From positions 1,860,001 to 1,924,000 of the forward strand of contig NZ_CP151632.1 in the NCBI RefSeq assembly GCF_040144835.1: a stretch of DNA of 64,000 nt. The letters run 5' to 3'. Both the position numbers and the translations under genes were made by a program. This stretch comes from Microbacterium sp. LWS13-1.2 (GTDB taxonomy: Bacteria; Actinomycetota; Actinomycetes; Actinomycetales; Microbacteriaceae). This document shows, piece by piece, positions 24,595 through 32,495 of this stretch. The number at the start of each line of letters is the position of its first letter. Within the stretch, counting starts at the first letter, position 1. The notes under the pieces were generated by a model. It saw only the letters and a list, made by a program, of their open reading frames with translations. It was not told where the DNA came from and did no database searches.

Positions 24595-25482
24595 ATGGCG
24601 GAGCGTGTCGAACTGTGGTGGGCCCGCCGCCAGTTCTCAAAGGGGTCGGAAGTCCCCTACCCGGTGGGGAGCTACCGCGAGGCCTGGGCGCCGTTCCCCG
24701 CGCTCATCCGCCAGTACCATCCCGAGCTCAACGCCGGCATCGTCTTGAGCCAGGTCCCGCCCGCGGCGGACGTGCTGCTGCTGTGGCAGTGCGAGGCCGG
24801 CCACAAGTTCGCGGCCACTCCCGACGAGCAGCGCAACCGACCCGGACGTGAACGCCGGCGCTCCGCCTGGTGCCCCGACTGCGCCGACCTCGCCCGGCCC
24901 GCCCACGCACTGCCGATGCGCGACGTGGTGACTCCTCCCGACTCCCCGGTCCCGGCCGCCGTCGCGAATCCCACCGGTCGCGCGGTTCTGCGGCCGCGCA
25001 CGCCGAGACACAGGCTGCAGGTGTGCGCGAAGACGCCTGACCTGCCCGTCGGCGAGCCCTTCCGCTCGGAATGCGCGCCGAAGCCGGCATCCGCGGTCGA
25101 GGCGCAGCTGCGCGCCGGCCTGTTCGCCCGCCTGTCGGTCACACCCGGCTCGAACGCCGTGCGCGTCGCGCGCCCGTTCTTCGACCACGTGGAGGTGTGG
25201 CCCGACATCCTGCTTCCCGAGCTGCGCGTCGCCATCGAGTACGACAGCACCGGCCGGCACGGTCTCGAACACGTCGGCAAGCGCGAGGACGCAGACCTGC
25301 GCAAAGACCGCGCGCTGCGCTCTGTGCGGTGGGAGGTCGTCCGCATCCGCACCGGCAAGCTCGAGCCGCTGGGCCCGTTCGACCTGCAGATGTCGGCCTG
25401 GAACACGAAGGGCCTCGAGCGCCTCATCGACACTCTCCGAGACATCCGCGGACCACTGCTCGTCGACCCGTACCTCGCCTGA
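24595..25482 (+). CDS. Zinc-ribbon plus PDDEXK-like (Vsr/DUF559-type) protein
   Basis: 295 residues. The N-terminal part has a zinc ribbon: WQCEAGHKF ... WCPDC (about 63-95), similar to probable zinc-ribbon domains found with DNA-acting proteins. After a variable linker, the C-terminal part (about 160-260) reads VEAQLRAGLFARL ... FFDHVEVWPDILLPELRVAIEYDSTGRHG ... DADLRKDRALRSVRWEVVRIR, the layout of Vsr/DUF559-like endonucleases: glutamate in the first helix, Asp in PDILLP, E-x-D on the next strand, then a basic helix. This suggests a DNA-binding nuclease, perhaps in repair. Close to dinB but with its own start. The nuclease role is inference. Confidence 0.6.
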   Translation: MAERVELWWARRQFSKGSEVPYPVGSYREAWAPFPALIRQYHPELNAGIVLSQVPPAADVLLLWQCEAGHKFAATPDEQRNRPGRERRRSAWCPDCADLARPAHALPMRDVVTPPDSPVPAAVANPTGRAVLRPRTPRHRLQVCAKTPDLPVGEPFRSECAPKPASAVEAQLRAGLFARLSVTPGSNAVRVARPFFDHVEVWPDILLPELRVAIEYDSTGRHGLEHVGKREDADLRKDRALRSVRWEVVRIRTGKLEPLGPFDLQMSAWNTKGLERLIDTLRDIRGPLLVDPYLA

Positions 25483-25504
25483 CGCGAACCGTCGGCGACA
25501 GCGT

Positions 25505-25966
25505 CTATCCGAGGTGGCGGGCCAGAGCTTCGAGGATGCCTCGCGTTCCTTCTTCGCGGTTGACCCCGTCTGCCCAGAACCGGTCGAAGAAGATGCCGTG
25601 CTCGGCATGCGTGAAGCGTGTTCCCTCGGGGATCCGCTCGAACTCGAGGGATGCCACCGACGTGGACATGTGGATGCCGTCGAGCCACATGTCATAGGTC
25701 GTGACGATGCGCACGTGCTCGACGATGTCGGTGTAGACGGCCTCGTACCGTGACAGCGGTCCACCGTGGAACTGCGCCTCGTCGACGTCACGCCCGCCGA
25801 CACGGAAGTCGAATGCCCACTCGCGCGAGTCGAAAGCATCGCTGTCGCCGAACCAGCTGCGCTTCTGCGTCTCGTCGGCGAACGCCTGCCACACGTCCTC
25901 GACGGGCACGGGATAGTCGCGGGTGAGCGTGAACCCGGCGTGGGCGAGTCGGCGCTCGACCGTCAT
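25505..25966 (-). CDS. SRPBCC/AHSA1-like ligand-binding protein
   Basis: 153 residues with the activator-of-Hsp90-ATPase homologue 1-like fold: FTLTRDYPVPVEDVWQAFADETQKRSWFGD at the start, then strands RVGGRDVDEAQFHGG and YEAVYTDIVEHVRIVTTYDM, and the C-terminal helix GILEALARHLG. Such proteins are hydrophobic-pocket binders of undefined ligand. Its ATG overlaps the stop of the RibD-type gene (ATGA), in an ArsR-RibD-AHSA1 cassette; the ArsR plus AHSA1 pairing is common. Function otherwise unknown. Confidence 0.85.
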   Translation of the reverse strand: MTVERRLAHAGFTLTRDYPVPVEDVWQAFADETQKRSWFGDSDAFDSREWAFDFRVGGRDVDEAQFHGGPLSRYEAVYTDIVEHVRIVTTYDMWLDGIHMSTSVASLEFERIPEGTRFTHAEHGIFFDRFWADGVNREEGTRGILEALARHLG

Positions 25967-26622
25967 CGCTGCTCCTCTCGGGTGAAGGTGACGTGGATGG
26001 TGCCGCTTTCGGCGACCTCCGTGGTCACGCGGTGTGTGTGCTCGAGGCCGCGAAGGTCATCCCACACGCGGTTGCCCTGGGAGAGCACGATCGGTGCGAT
26101 CCCTACGTGCAGATCGTCGACGAGACCGGCCCGCAAGAATTCCTGCGCGGTGCCCACGCCGCCGCCGACCCGGACGTCGAGCCCGCCGGCGGCGGCGGTG
26201 GCCTCCGCGAGCACGTCCTCGATCGCGCCGGTTCGGAAGTGGAAGGTCGTGCCGTTGCCCATCGCGATCGACGGGCGGGGTGCGGAGTGCGTGAGCACGT
26301 AGACCGGGCAGCCGAACGGCGGCTCTTCGCCCCACCACCCCTTCCAGTACGGGTCGTCGGGATTCGCGTGCAGACCGAACATGGCTGCGCCCATGATCTC
26401 GGCGCCGACGCCGGTGAAGAACGCTGCGGCGTACGACTCGTCTACGCCGGTCGTGCCCGCGCCGCTCGTGTCGCCGAAGACCCTCTGCCGGAAGGTGCGG
26501 GTGGCCGCGTATGCCGCCGTGAGGGGTCCCCAGTCCTCACCCATGGGGTTGTCGGCCAGAGGATCGGGCGCCGCGGTATACCCGTCGAGCGACGAGAACA
26601 GGTCGATGCGAACTCGGGTCAT
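25963..26622 (-). CDS. RibD C-terminal/dihydrofolate-reductase-like reductase
   Basis: 219-residue protein of the bifunctional deaminase-reductase C-terminal family (DHFR fold, NADPH-dependent). N terminus RVRIDLFSSLDGYTAAPD is the typical first strand with the SLDG turn; also GAEIMGAAMFG, PVYVLTHSAPRP and the cofactor loop VRVGGGVGTAQEFLRAGLVDDLHVGIAPIVLSQG. These stand-alone copies are not riboflavin enzymes and their substrates are unknown. It overlaps arsR upstream and the AHSA1 gene downstream by four bases each, so all three are made together. Confidence 0.9.
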   Translation of the reverse strand: MTRVRIDLFSSLDGYTAAPDPLADNPMGEDWGPLTAAYAATRTFRQRVFGDTSGAGTTGVDESYAAAFFTGVGAEIMGAAMFGLHANPDDPYWKGWWGEEPPFGCPVYVLTHSAPRPSIAMGNGTTFHFRTGAIEDVLAEATAAAGGLDVRVGGGVGTAQEFLRAGLVDDLHVGIAPIVLSQGNRVWDDLRGLEHTHRVTTEVAESGTIHVTFTREEQR

Positions 26623-26963
26623 TGCGAGGTCTCCTTGTCAGTGATGCGGGTCAAATGGATGCCGAGGCGGTCTGCCTGCCGCTCGGCGGGTGTGCGCTGC
26701 TCGCCCAGCCAGACGTGCAGGACGTCGAGCGCGCCGGGTCGCAGGCTCACCGTGCGGACGCGTCCCTGTTTGTTCGACGTGACGATTCGCGCGTCCTCGA
26801 GGATGCGCAGGTGCTGAAGCAGCGACGGCAGCGTCATCGAGACCAGCCCCAGGAGGTCGGACACGATCGCCGGGGACTTCGCGAGCCGCTCGACGACCAT
26901 CCGCCGAGTCGGATCCGCGAGAGCACGGAGCACCGCGTCCAGCTCCACGGAATAGTTAGGCAT
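26619..26963 (-). CDS. ArsR family transcriptional regulator
   Basis: 114-residue winged-helix repressor. ELDAVLRALADPTRRMVVERLAKSPAIVSDLLGLVSMTLPSLLQHLRILEDARIV contains the HTH (about 7-65). No cysteine pair for metal binding is present, so it is not a metal sensor of the ArsR/SmtB kind; it belongs with the ArsR proteins that accompany AHSA1 genes. The start at 26963 (MPNYSVELD) lies inside a 26-base palindrome and seven bases after a -10 box, giving a leaderless mRNA. Likely represses itself and the two downstream genes. Confidence 0.9.
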   Translation of the reverse strand: MPNYSVELDAVLRALADPTRRMVVERLAKSPAIVSDLLGLVSMTLPSLLQHLRILEDARIVTSNKQGRVRTVSLRPGALDVLHVWLGEQRTPAERQADRLGIHLTRITDKETSQ

Positions 26964-27000
26964 ATGCCTAACTATTGCGCATGCCACCACAGCGCGTCAA
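26951..27000 (-). promoter_or_regulatory. 26-bp palindromic operator in the arsR promoter
   Basis: A perfect 26-base palindrome at 26951-26976 with arm AATAGTTAGGCAT. On the minus strand TTGACG (26995-27000) and AATAGT (26971-26976) are separated by 18 bases, so the -10 box and the arsR start codon (26961-26963) both lie inside the palindrome. This is a textbook autorepression layout. The 250 bases beyond it up to the next gene (27001-27253) show no gene I can support. Confidence 0.8.
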
Positions 27001-27253
27001 CCGGCTCTCTCAGACATCTCCTCGTGGGTGAACCGCCTCCGTTCTCGGGGCGCTCGACGATCGCCGAGGTCGGCATCGAAGTGCCCCCGACGGTGAAGGC
27101 CGAGGGCTAGAGTCGGTCGTGGAGAGCCGGGAAGCCTGGTCGGCGCAACATCGACGTTGCCGACGAAAGGCCAGACCGTGCAGGCATCCGACACTCAGGC
27201 ATCTCGGCCGATCGTCGACCCGCGCACGACCTCGATATGAGAGGAACCCCGCC

Positions 27254-28177
27254 ATGCCTTTCGCGATTCAGACTCGTGCGCTCACGAAGCGCTACGGCTC
27301 GCACACCGCGCTGCACGGACTCGATCTGCGGGTCGAGTCGGGCAGCGTGTTCGGGCTCATCGGCCCCAACGGGGCCGGCAAGACGACGACCCTGCGTCTG
27401 CTGCTCGACATCATCCGACCGACCGGCGGCGAGATCAGCGTACTCGGCGAGAATCCTCGAGCGGCGGGGGCGAAGCTCCGCCGACGGATCGGCTACATCC
27501 CCGGGGAGCTCCGTCTGGAGGGTCGGGTGAAGGGGGGCGCGCTCCTGAAGCAGCTCGCCGAGATCAGCGGCCCCGTTCCGCCCGGATCGATCGAGCTTCT
27601 GGCGGAGCGACTGGACCTGGACCTCACGCGTCCCGTCCGGACGCTCTCGAAGGGCAACAGGCAGAAGCTCGGTCTGGTGCAGGCATTCATGCATGAACCG
27701 GAGCTGCTGGTCCTGGACGAGCCGACGAGTGGACTCGATCCGCTGGTGCAGCGGGAGTTTCTCGCGATGCTCCGTGAAGCGCGGCACGCGGGGCAGACCG
27801 TGCTGCTGAGCTCGCATGTGCTCAGCGAGGTCCAGCAGGCAGCCGACGACGTCGTCGTCCTCGCCGGCGGCCGGGTCGTCGCAGAGGGCGCGGTGGCGGA
27901 ACTGCGGCTCGCCGGCGTCCGCCGCATCCGGGCCACGCTCACCGGGACGACCGTCGAGTCCGTGCAGCTTCTTCTGATGGCGGTGCCTGACCTCGATGAC
28001 GTGGACGTCACGGTGGCACCGGGCGACCTGGTACGGGTGTCCGCAACCGCACGTGGCGAGATCGATCCGGTCATCCGCGCTCTCGCGAGAGCGACGATCC
28101 GCGACCTCACCGTCGAGGAACCCGATCTGGAGGAGTCCGTGCTCGATCTGTATGCCCAGACGCAGGCGGCATCATGA
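27254..28177 (+). CDS. ABC exporter ATP-binding protein
   Basis: 307-residue ATPase for the permease that follows. Walker A GPNGAGKTT, signature LSKGNRQKLGLVQAF (LSKGN in place of LSGGQ), Walker B LLVLDEPTSGLDP, switch LSSHVLSEV. A C-terminal domain of about 90 residues (RRIRATLTGTTVESVQLLL...) is typical of CcmA/BcrA-type exporters ending EESVLDLYAQ. The start at 27254 has GAGAGGAA just upstream; the extension to 27119 is not homologous. Overlaps the permease by ATGA. Substrate unknown; such two-gene systems often confer tolerance to polyketide or peptide antibiotics. Confidence 0.92.
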   Translation: MPFAIQTRALTKRYGSHTALHGLDLRVESGSVFGLIGPNGAGKTTTLRLLLDIIRPTGGEISVLGENPRAAGAKLRRRIGYIPGELRLEGRVKGGALLKQLAEISGPVPPGSIELLAERLDLDLTRPVRTLSKGNRQKLGLVQAFMHEPELLVLDEPTSGLDPLVQREFLAMLREARHAGQTVLLSSHVLSEVQQAADDVVVLAGGRVVAEGAVAELRLAGVRRIRATLTGTTVESVQLLLMAVPDLDDVDVTVAPGDLVRVSATARGEIDPVIRALARATIRDLTVEEPDLEESVLDLYAQTQAAS

Positions 28178-29004
28178 CTGCCGTCGCGGTGTCACGCGGC
28201 CGTTCGATGCGGGCGCCGCTGCCGGTGTTCCGGGGTTGGCTTGCCGAAGGGTGGCGCGGGCTGCTGGGCTGGGCGGTGGGACTGGTCGCTGTCGCACTCG
28301 TCTACCTGCCGCTGTTCCCGACGATGCAGTCACCGGAACTGTCGGGGCTGATTGAAACACTGCCGCCGGAACTGGTTCGCACGCTCGGGTACGAGAACAT
28401 CACCTCGGGGGCGGGCTACACCCAGGCGACGTTCTTCGGCTTGATCGGCTTCGTGCTGGTGACGATCGCCGGGATCGGCTGGGGCGCTTCGTTCATCGCC
28501 GGTGCGGAGGAGTCGGGACGACTCGAGCTGACGTTGGCGCACGGCGCCGGGCGCGTGCAGTATGCGCTCGAAAGCGCTGCTGCCCTGACCGTGAAGCTGC
28601 TCGCGCTCGGGCTCGTGGCCCTGCTCGCCGTGGGAGCGGTGAACGGTCCCGCAGAGCTCGAGCTGGACCCCGTCAACCTGCTCGCGGTGACCAAGGCGCT
28701 GGTCGGTGTCGGCATGTTGTCGGCCACAGCTGCGCTCGCCGGCGGGGCACTCACCGGGCGTCGCATCTGGGGAGTCGGGGTCGGATCCGCGATCGCCGTC
28801 GGGGGGTACGTGCTGCAGGCGATCGCGAACAACAGCGAGGATCTCGACTGGCTGCGGGCGCTCTCGCCGTTCGACTGGGCGTTCGGTGAGGCACCGCTCG
28901 CCAACGGCATGGATTGGACCGGGCTGGCGCTCCTCTGGGGCGGCACGGCGGTGCTGATCACGCTCGCCACGGTGGGACTCGCGCGGCGAGACGTCCTCGG
29001 CTGA
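28174..29004 (+). CDS. ABC exporter permease
   Basis: 276-residue membrane protein with about six helices (GLLGWAVGLVAVALVYLPLF, ATFFGLIGFVLVTIAGIGWGASF, ALTVKLLALGLVALLAVGAV and others), an extracytoplasmic segment after helix 1 (PTMQSPELSGLIETLPPELVRTLG) and the motif AGAEESGRLELTLAHGAGR, all typical of the ABC-2-like permeases that pair with LSKGN ATPases in polyketide-antibiotic exporters. Coupled to the ATPase by ATGA. Resembles one half of the TipG/TnrB-like permeases, which are often about twice as long, so it probably works as a dimer. Confidence 0.85.
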   Translation: MTAVAVSRGRSMRAPLPVFRGWLAEGWRGLLGWAVGLVAVALVYLPLFPTMQSPELSGLIETLPPELVRTLGYENITSGAGYTQATFFGLIGFVLVTIAGIGWGASFIAGAEESGRLELTLAHGAGRVQYALESAAALTVKLLALGLVALLAVGAVNGPAELELDPVNLLAVTKALVGVGMLSATAALAGGALTGRRIWGVGVGSAIAVGGYVLQAIANNSEDLDWLRALSPFDWAFGEAPLANGMDWTGLALLWGGTAVLITLATVGLARRDVLG

Positions 29005-29125
29005 CGGGCGGCGCCATCGGTCGAGTCGCATCACCCGCCACGTCGCCGCGATGACCAGGGTGAGGGCTTGGGAGGGCTTCACGGGTATGGTCGACGCGTC
29101 GAGATCACCACCGGAGAATCGATAG

Positions 29126-29587
29126 ATGCGGAGCGACATGGACACGGCGTCGAGCGTCACGGTACGACCGTGGAGACCCACCGATGACATCTCGGTATTG
29201 GAGGGTTTCGTCGCGACGTACAACGGCGAGCCATGGAACGACTCATGGACTGTCGAGTCCGCCGCCCAGTACCTCGGGGAGTTCCGAGCCGTGCCGCGCT
29301 CAACCACCCTCGTCGCCGTCGCGGCGGACCGCGTGGTCGGCGCCGTGTACTTTCATGGCCGCACGTGGCAGGACACGTCCGAGATCTTCATCGATGAGTT
29401 CTTCATCTTCCCCGCGTCGCAGCGCCAGGGAATCGGCCGCGCGCTCATGGCGGCCGTCCGCGATCGAGCGGCTGCGGAAGGTGCGGCGGCTCTCACACTG
29501 ATCACCGACCGCGAGATGCCCGCGTTCGGTTTCTACGCCGGGCTCGGATTTCGAGAAGGTTCGACTCAGGTGTTCATGATCGGATGA
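29126..29587 (+). CDS. GNAT family N-acetyltransferase
   Basis: 153 residues in the acetyltransferase fold. Acetyl-CoA motif A is FFIFPASQRQGIGRALMAAVRDRA (pantetheine-binding Q-x-x-G-x-G), with motif B around AFGFYAGLGFREGS. The GGAGAA site nine bases upstream supports ATG 29126; ATG 29138 is an alternative. The substrate amine is not predictable. Sits downstream of the exporter in the same direction but 121 bases away, so probably separate. Confidence 0.88.
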   Translation: MRSDMDTASSVTVRPWRPTDDISVLEGFVATYNGEPWNDSWTVESAAQYLGEFRAVPRSTTLVAVAADRVVGAVYFHGRTWQDTSEIFIDEFFIFPASQRQGIGRALMAAVRDRAAAEGAAALTLITDREMPAFGFYAGLGFREGSTQVFMIG

Positions 29588-29646
29588 CGGCCAGGCGGTC
29601 GTTTCCGTCACCAGACCGTTCCCCACCCCACCACAGGAGCACTTCG

Positions 29647-30267
29647 ATGTCGATATCCCTCGCCGTTCCCGGCGTCCCGTTCGAGCTGACCCCCTCGGAG
29701 GGCTCGGAGTGGACCGTCGCCCCCGACCGGGTGGAGGTGCTCGCCCCTGCGCACAGTGATCTCTTCGTCGATCCGAGCGGCAAGAGCGGGACCGCGGCCG
29801 AGACGATGCTCAACGCGGTCACGCTGCTCGGCGCTCCCGGAGCGGGCGATTTCGTCTTCTCGGCCCGCGTGGGCGCGGACTTCCGGGCGATGTTCGACGC
29901 TGCCGTCCTCCTCGTCTGGGCCGATGAGCGGCACTGGGCGAAGCTGTGCTTCGAGCGGTCGCCGGCCGGACAGGCGATGGTGGTGTCGGTCGTCACTCGC
30001 GGGGTGTCGGATGACGCCAACTCGTTCACCGTCGACGGCGACGCGGTCTGGCTCCGCGTCTCGCGGATCGGGCGGGTATTCGCGCTGCACGCCTCCACCG
30101 ACGGCGACTGGTGGCACTTCGTCCGCGCATTCGCGCTCGGAGACGACATTGGCGACGTGCGGCTCGGGTTCGAGGGTCAGAGCCCGACGGGTGACGGATG
30201 CGCCGTGTGGTTCGACCGAGTGAGCTTCGCGCAGACGACCCTCGGCGACCTGCGCGACGGCAGCTGA
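29647..30267 (+). CDS. DUF1349 (concanavalin-like) protein
   Basis: 206 residues matching the DUF1349 family of regulation-of-enolase-like proteins with a lectin-like beta sandwich: WTVAPDRVEVLAPAHSDLFVDPSG, TLLGAPGAGDFVFSARVG, AAVLLVWADERHWAKLCFERSPAG, and WLRVSRIGRVFALHASTDGDWWHFVRAF. The start at 29647 has an AGGAG site; the frame upstream is not homologous. Cytosolic, no signal peptide. The biological role of the family is unclear; a carbohydrate-binding role is suggested by fold only. Confidence 0.87.
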   Translation: MSISLAVPGVPFELTPSEGSEWTVAPDRVEVLAPAHSDLFVDPSGKSGTAAETMLNAVTLLGAPGAGDFVFSARVGADFRAMFDAAVLLVWADERHWAKLCFERSPAGQAMVVSVVTRGVSDDANSFTVDGDAVWLRVSRIGRVFALHASTDGDWWHFVRAFALGDDIGDVRLGFEGQSPTGDGCAVWFDRVSFAQTTLGDLRDGS

Positions 30268-30278
30268 CTCGGAACGAC

Positions 30279-30321
30279 GAACGGCGGCCGCCCGACCGAT
30301 GTGGTCAGGTGGCCGCCGTTC
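30279..30321. terminator. Bidirectional terminator
   Basis: Arms GAACGGCGGCCGCC (30279-30292) and GGTGGCCGCCGTTC (30308-30321) pair over 14 positions with one G-T, loop 15 bases. Lies between the convergent DUF1349 gene and the PepSY-like gene. Confidence 0.75.
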
Positions 30322-30333
30322 CTCGCGCCGGCC

Positions 30334-31134
30334 TCAGTCGTCGCTCTCGACCCCGGCGGCGATCACCGCGAACTCGGCGTCGAGGTCGATCTCGACGAAC
30401 TCGCCGGCGGCGGTCAGAACCGTGACGTCCCACGGTGAGGTGCTGTCGTCGTCGGCCTCGATCTCGACGACGCGCCCGTCGGCCTCGGCGAGCGCCGCAT
30501 CCACGATCGCCGCGATCGCGTCGGCGTCGAGGATGTTCTGGGGCGCGGTGTCGTCGGAGTCGGCGGACTCGGTGGACGTGACGGATGCCGCGCCCGATGC
30601 GTCGACCCGCACCTCGGTCTCGGCGCCGCCTTCGGCCTCGAGCGTCACCTCGGCGCCGCCATCCCGCTTCAGATCGATCGACACCGGTTCGCCCTCGCCG
30701 GCGGCCGATGCCGCGTCGATCATCGCGACCAGGTCGTCGGCGGAGGAGGTGCCAAGAGTCGACAGGTCGCCGCCGGCGCTGTCGTCGCCGGTGCTGTCGT
30801 CGCCGGTGCTGTCGTCGCGCGAGTCGTCGTCACGGGAGTCCTCATCCCGCTCGCCCGACACCGACGACGTGGTGTCGTCTTCGTCGACCTCGTCCGCGAT
30901 CGCCGCGCCGACCGCGATGCCGCCCCCGGCGAGGACGGCCGCCGCGAGCACTGCGCCTCCGGCGATCAGCAGGCCGCGGGTACGGCGGCGCTTCGGGGCG
31001 GGAGCGGCCGCGGGCATGCCCGCGTCGGCTCGCCCGCCCGGGGCGGGGGCGGGAGTCGCGGCGACCACCTCGGTCTGCTCGGCGTCGGCGGGGCGGGCGG
31101 GGGAAGTCTCGGGGGTGCTGTTCTTGTCATCCAT
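30334..31134 (-). CDS. Membrane-anchored PepSY-like protein with acidic repeats
   Basis: 266 residues. A proline/alanine-rich cytoplasmic N terminus (about 1-47) precedes one membrane helix (RGLLIAGGAVLAAAVLAGGGIAVGAAIA). Outside is an acidic low-complexity segment with the repeat DDSTG (about 85-110, encoded by 15-base repeats at about 30780-30825), then two domains with PepSY-like pattern: DDLVAMIDAASAAGEGEPVSIDLKRDGGAEVTLEA and DAIAAIVDAALAEADGRVVEIEADD. It is the third gene after a response regulator and sensor kinase and has CTGAA repeats upstream, so it may be a target or modulator of that system. Similar PepSY proteins accompany many OmpR-type systems. Confidence 0.7.
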   Translation of the reverse strand: MDDKNSTPETSPARPADAEQTEVVAATPAPAPGGRADAGMPAAAPAPKRRRTRGLLIAGGAVLAAAVLAGGGIAVGAAIADEVDEDDTTSSVSGERDEDSRDDDSRDDSTGDDSTGDDSAGGDLSTLGTSSADDLVAMIDAASAAGEGEPVSIDLKRDGGAEVTLEAEGGAETEVRVDASGAASVTSTESADSDDTAPQNILDADAIAAIVDAALAEADGRVVEIEADDDSTSPWDVTVLTAAGEFVEIDLDAEFAVIAAGVESDD

Positions 31135-31157
31135 GCTCCGATGGTGCCGACCGGTCG

Positions 31158-31194
31158 CTGAAGCAGGCCTGAAGCATCCTGAAGCCATGTTCAG
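31158..31194 (-). promoter_or_regulatory. CTGAA direct-repeat operator before the PepSY-like gene
   Basis: CTGAA at 31158, 31169 and 31179 (spacing 11 and 10), with an inverted TTCAG at 31190-31194 that contains part of the kinase stop codon. Direct repeats one helical turn apart are the classic OmpR/PhoB-family arrangement. The same repeats occur upstream of the response regulator, so autoregulation and internal control are inferred. Confidence 0.55.
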
Positions 31195-32495
31195 GATGCC
31201 GCGGGAAGCACGACCGAGAACCGCGCGCCGCCGAGCTGAGAGTCCTCGACGGCCACGCTGCCGCCCTCGGCCTCCGCGATCGCACGGACGATCGCAAGGC
31301 CCAGCCCACTGCCTCCGGCGTCGCGTGCACGTGCCTCGTCGAGGCGCACGAAGCGCTCGAAGATGCGCTCGCGCTCCGCCGCCGGAACGCCCGGGCCGTC
31401 GTCATCGACTGTCAGCAGCACCTGCCCGTCACGCTCGAGCACCCCGATCGCGACAGCCGACCGTGCGTGCCGCGCCGCGTTGTCGGCGAGATTGCGCACG
31501 AGCCGGCCCAGCAAGCGGACGTCACCGCGCACCCGTGCGGCATGGATGCCGGACCCATCGACCACCGCACCCCCGGCGCGGAGCCGTGTGATCTCCGCGA
31601 AGGCGAGGTCGTCGAGGTCGACGGCCTCGTGTTGGATCACGGGACTCTCGTCGAGCCGCGTCAGCAGCAGGAGCGCGTCGACGAGTTCCTGCATCCGCAG
31701 CCCTTCGTCGTGGACCACCCCGGCAAGATCGTCGATCGATGTCGCTTCCGGGTGCAGCTGCGCCAGCTCTGCGTGCTGGCGGATCGTCGCGAGCGGGGAT
31801 CGCAGCTCGTGCGAGGCATCCGATACGAACTGTCGCTGCGCAGCGGCTGCGGCATCCAACCGATCCAGCATTCGATTCATCGTGCAGGCGAGCGCGGCGA
31901 TCTCGTCGCCCGATGCCGGCACGGCGACGCGCCGGTCGAGGCGATCGGCGGAGATGTCATCGACCTCTGCGCGGATGCGCTCCACCGGGCGGAGAGTACG
32001 CCCGACCACCCACCACGTGATCGCGGCGACCAGCGCGACGACCCCGGCGACGGCGACGGCGAGCAGCACCGCGACCGTGGCGAGGGTGCTCTGATCGTCC
32101 TCCACAGACACGGCCAGGAGCAGCGCGCCGCCATCGTCGAGGTCTTCCCGCACGACGACCATCGGTTCGTCGTCGTACGTGATCGCGGGGGCTCCGTCGA
32201 TGTCGGGCAGGTCGCCGCTGTCGGCTTCCTCCGACGTGGCGACGACACGCCCGCCCTCGTCGAGCACCTGCGCGATGTCGTCGTCCAACCCGGTCACCAC
32301 GGCCGGCCCTTCGGCGTCGATCCGGGCCGCGAGCTGCTCGGCGCGCGTCTCGGCAGCACGCACGGTGGCCTCACGGATGCTGACGGACAGGATGCCGTAG
32401 AACGCCAGCGCCCCTCCCACCAGCGCGGCGGCGACGACCAGCGTTGAGGCCGCGGTGATGCGGGTCCGCAGCGAACGGCGACGCCGCTCAGCCAC
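31191..32495 (-). CDS. Sensor histidine kinase (HAMP type)
   Basis: 434 residues. Helix 1 (about 12-33), an extracytoplasmic sensor of about 100 residues (acidic: GLDDDIAQVLDEGG), helix 2 (LATVAVLLAVAVAGVVALVAAITWWVVG), HAMP, then the H-box FVSDASHELRSPL, N-box NLADNAARHA, G1 DDDGPGVP and G2 GGSGLGLAI. All catalytic motifs are intact. Start GTG 32495 overlaps the stop of the response regulator by eight bases. Partner of the frameshifted OmpR-type regulator; signal unknown, though the PepSY-like protein in the operon may influence it. Confidence 0.93.
   Translation of the reverse strand: MAERRRRSLRTRITAASTLVVAAALVGGALAFYGILSVSIREATVRAAETRAEQLAARIDAEGPAVVTGLDDDIAQVLDEGGRVVATSEEADSGDLPDIDGAPAITYDDEPMVVVREDLDDGGALLLAVSVEDDQSTLATVAVLLAVAVAGVVALVAAITWWVVGRTLRPVERIRAEVDDISADRLDRRVAVPASGDEIAALACTMNRMLDRLDAAAAAQRQFVSDASHELRSPLATIRQHAELAQLHPEATSIDDLAGVVHDEGLRMQELVDALLLLTRLDESPVIQHEAVDLDDLAFAEITRLRAGGAVVDGSGIHAARVRGDVRLLGRLVRNLADNAARHARSAVAIGVLERDGQVLLTVDDDGPGVPAAERERIFERFVRLDEARARDAGGSGLGLAIVRAIAEAEGGSVAVEDSQLGGARFSVVLPAAS

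Noticed and set aside
26997..27194. 65-codon minus-strand ORF between arsR and the ABC exporter
   Set aside because: No ribosome site and no homology; the sequence is best left as intergenic.
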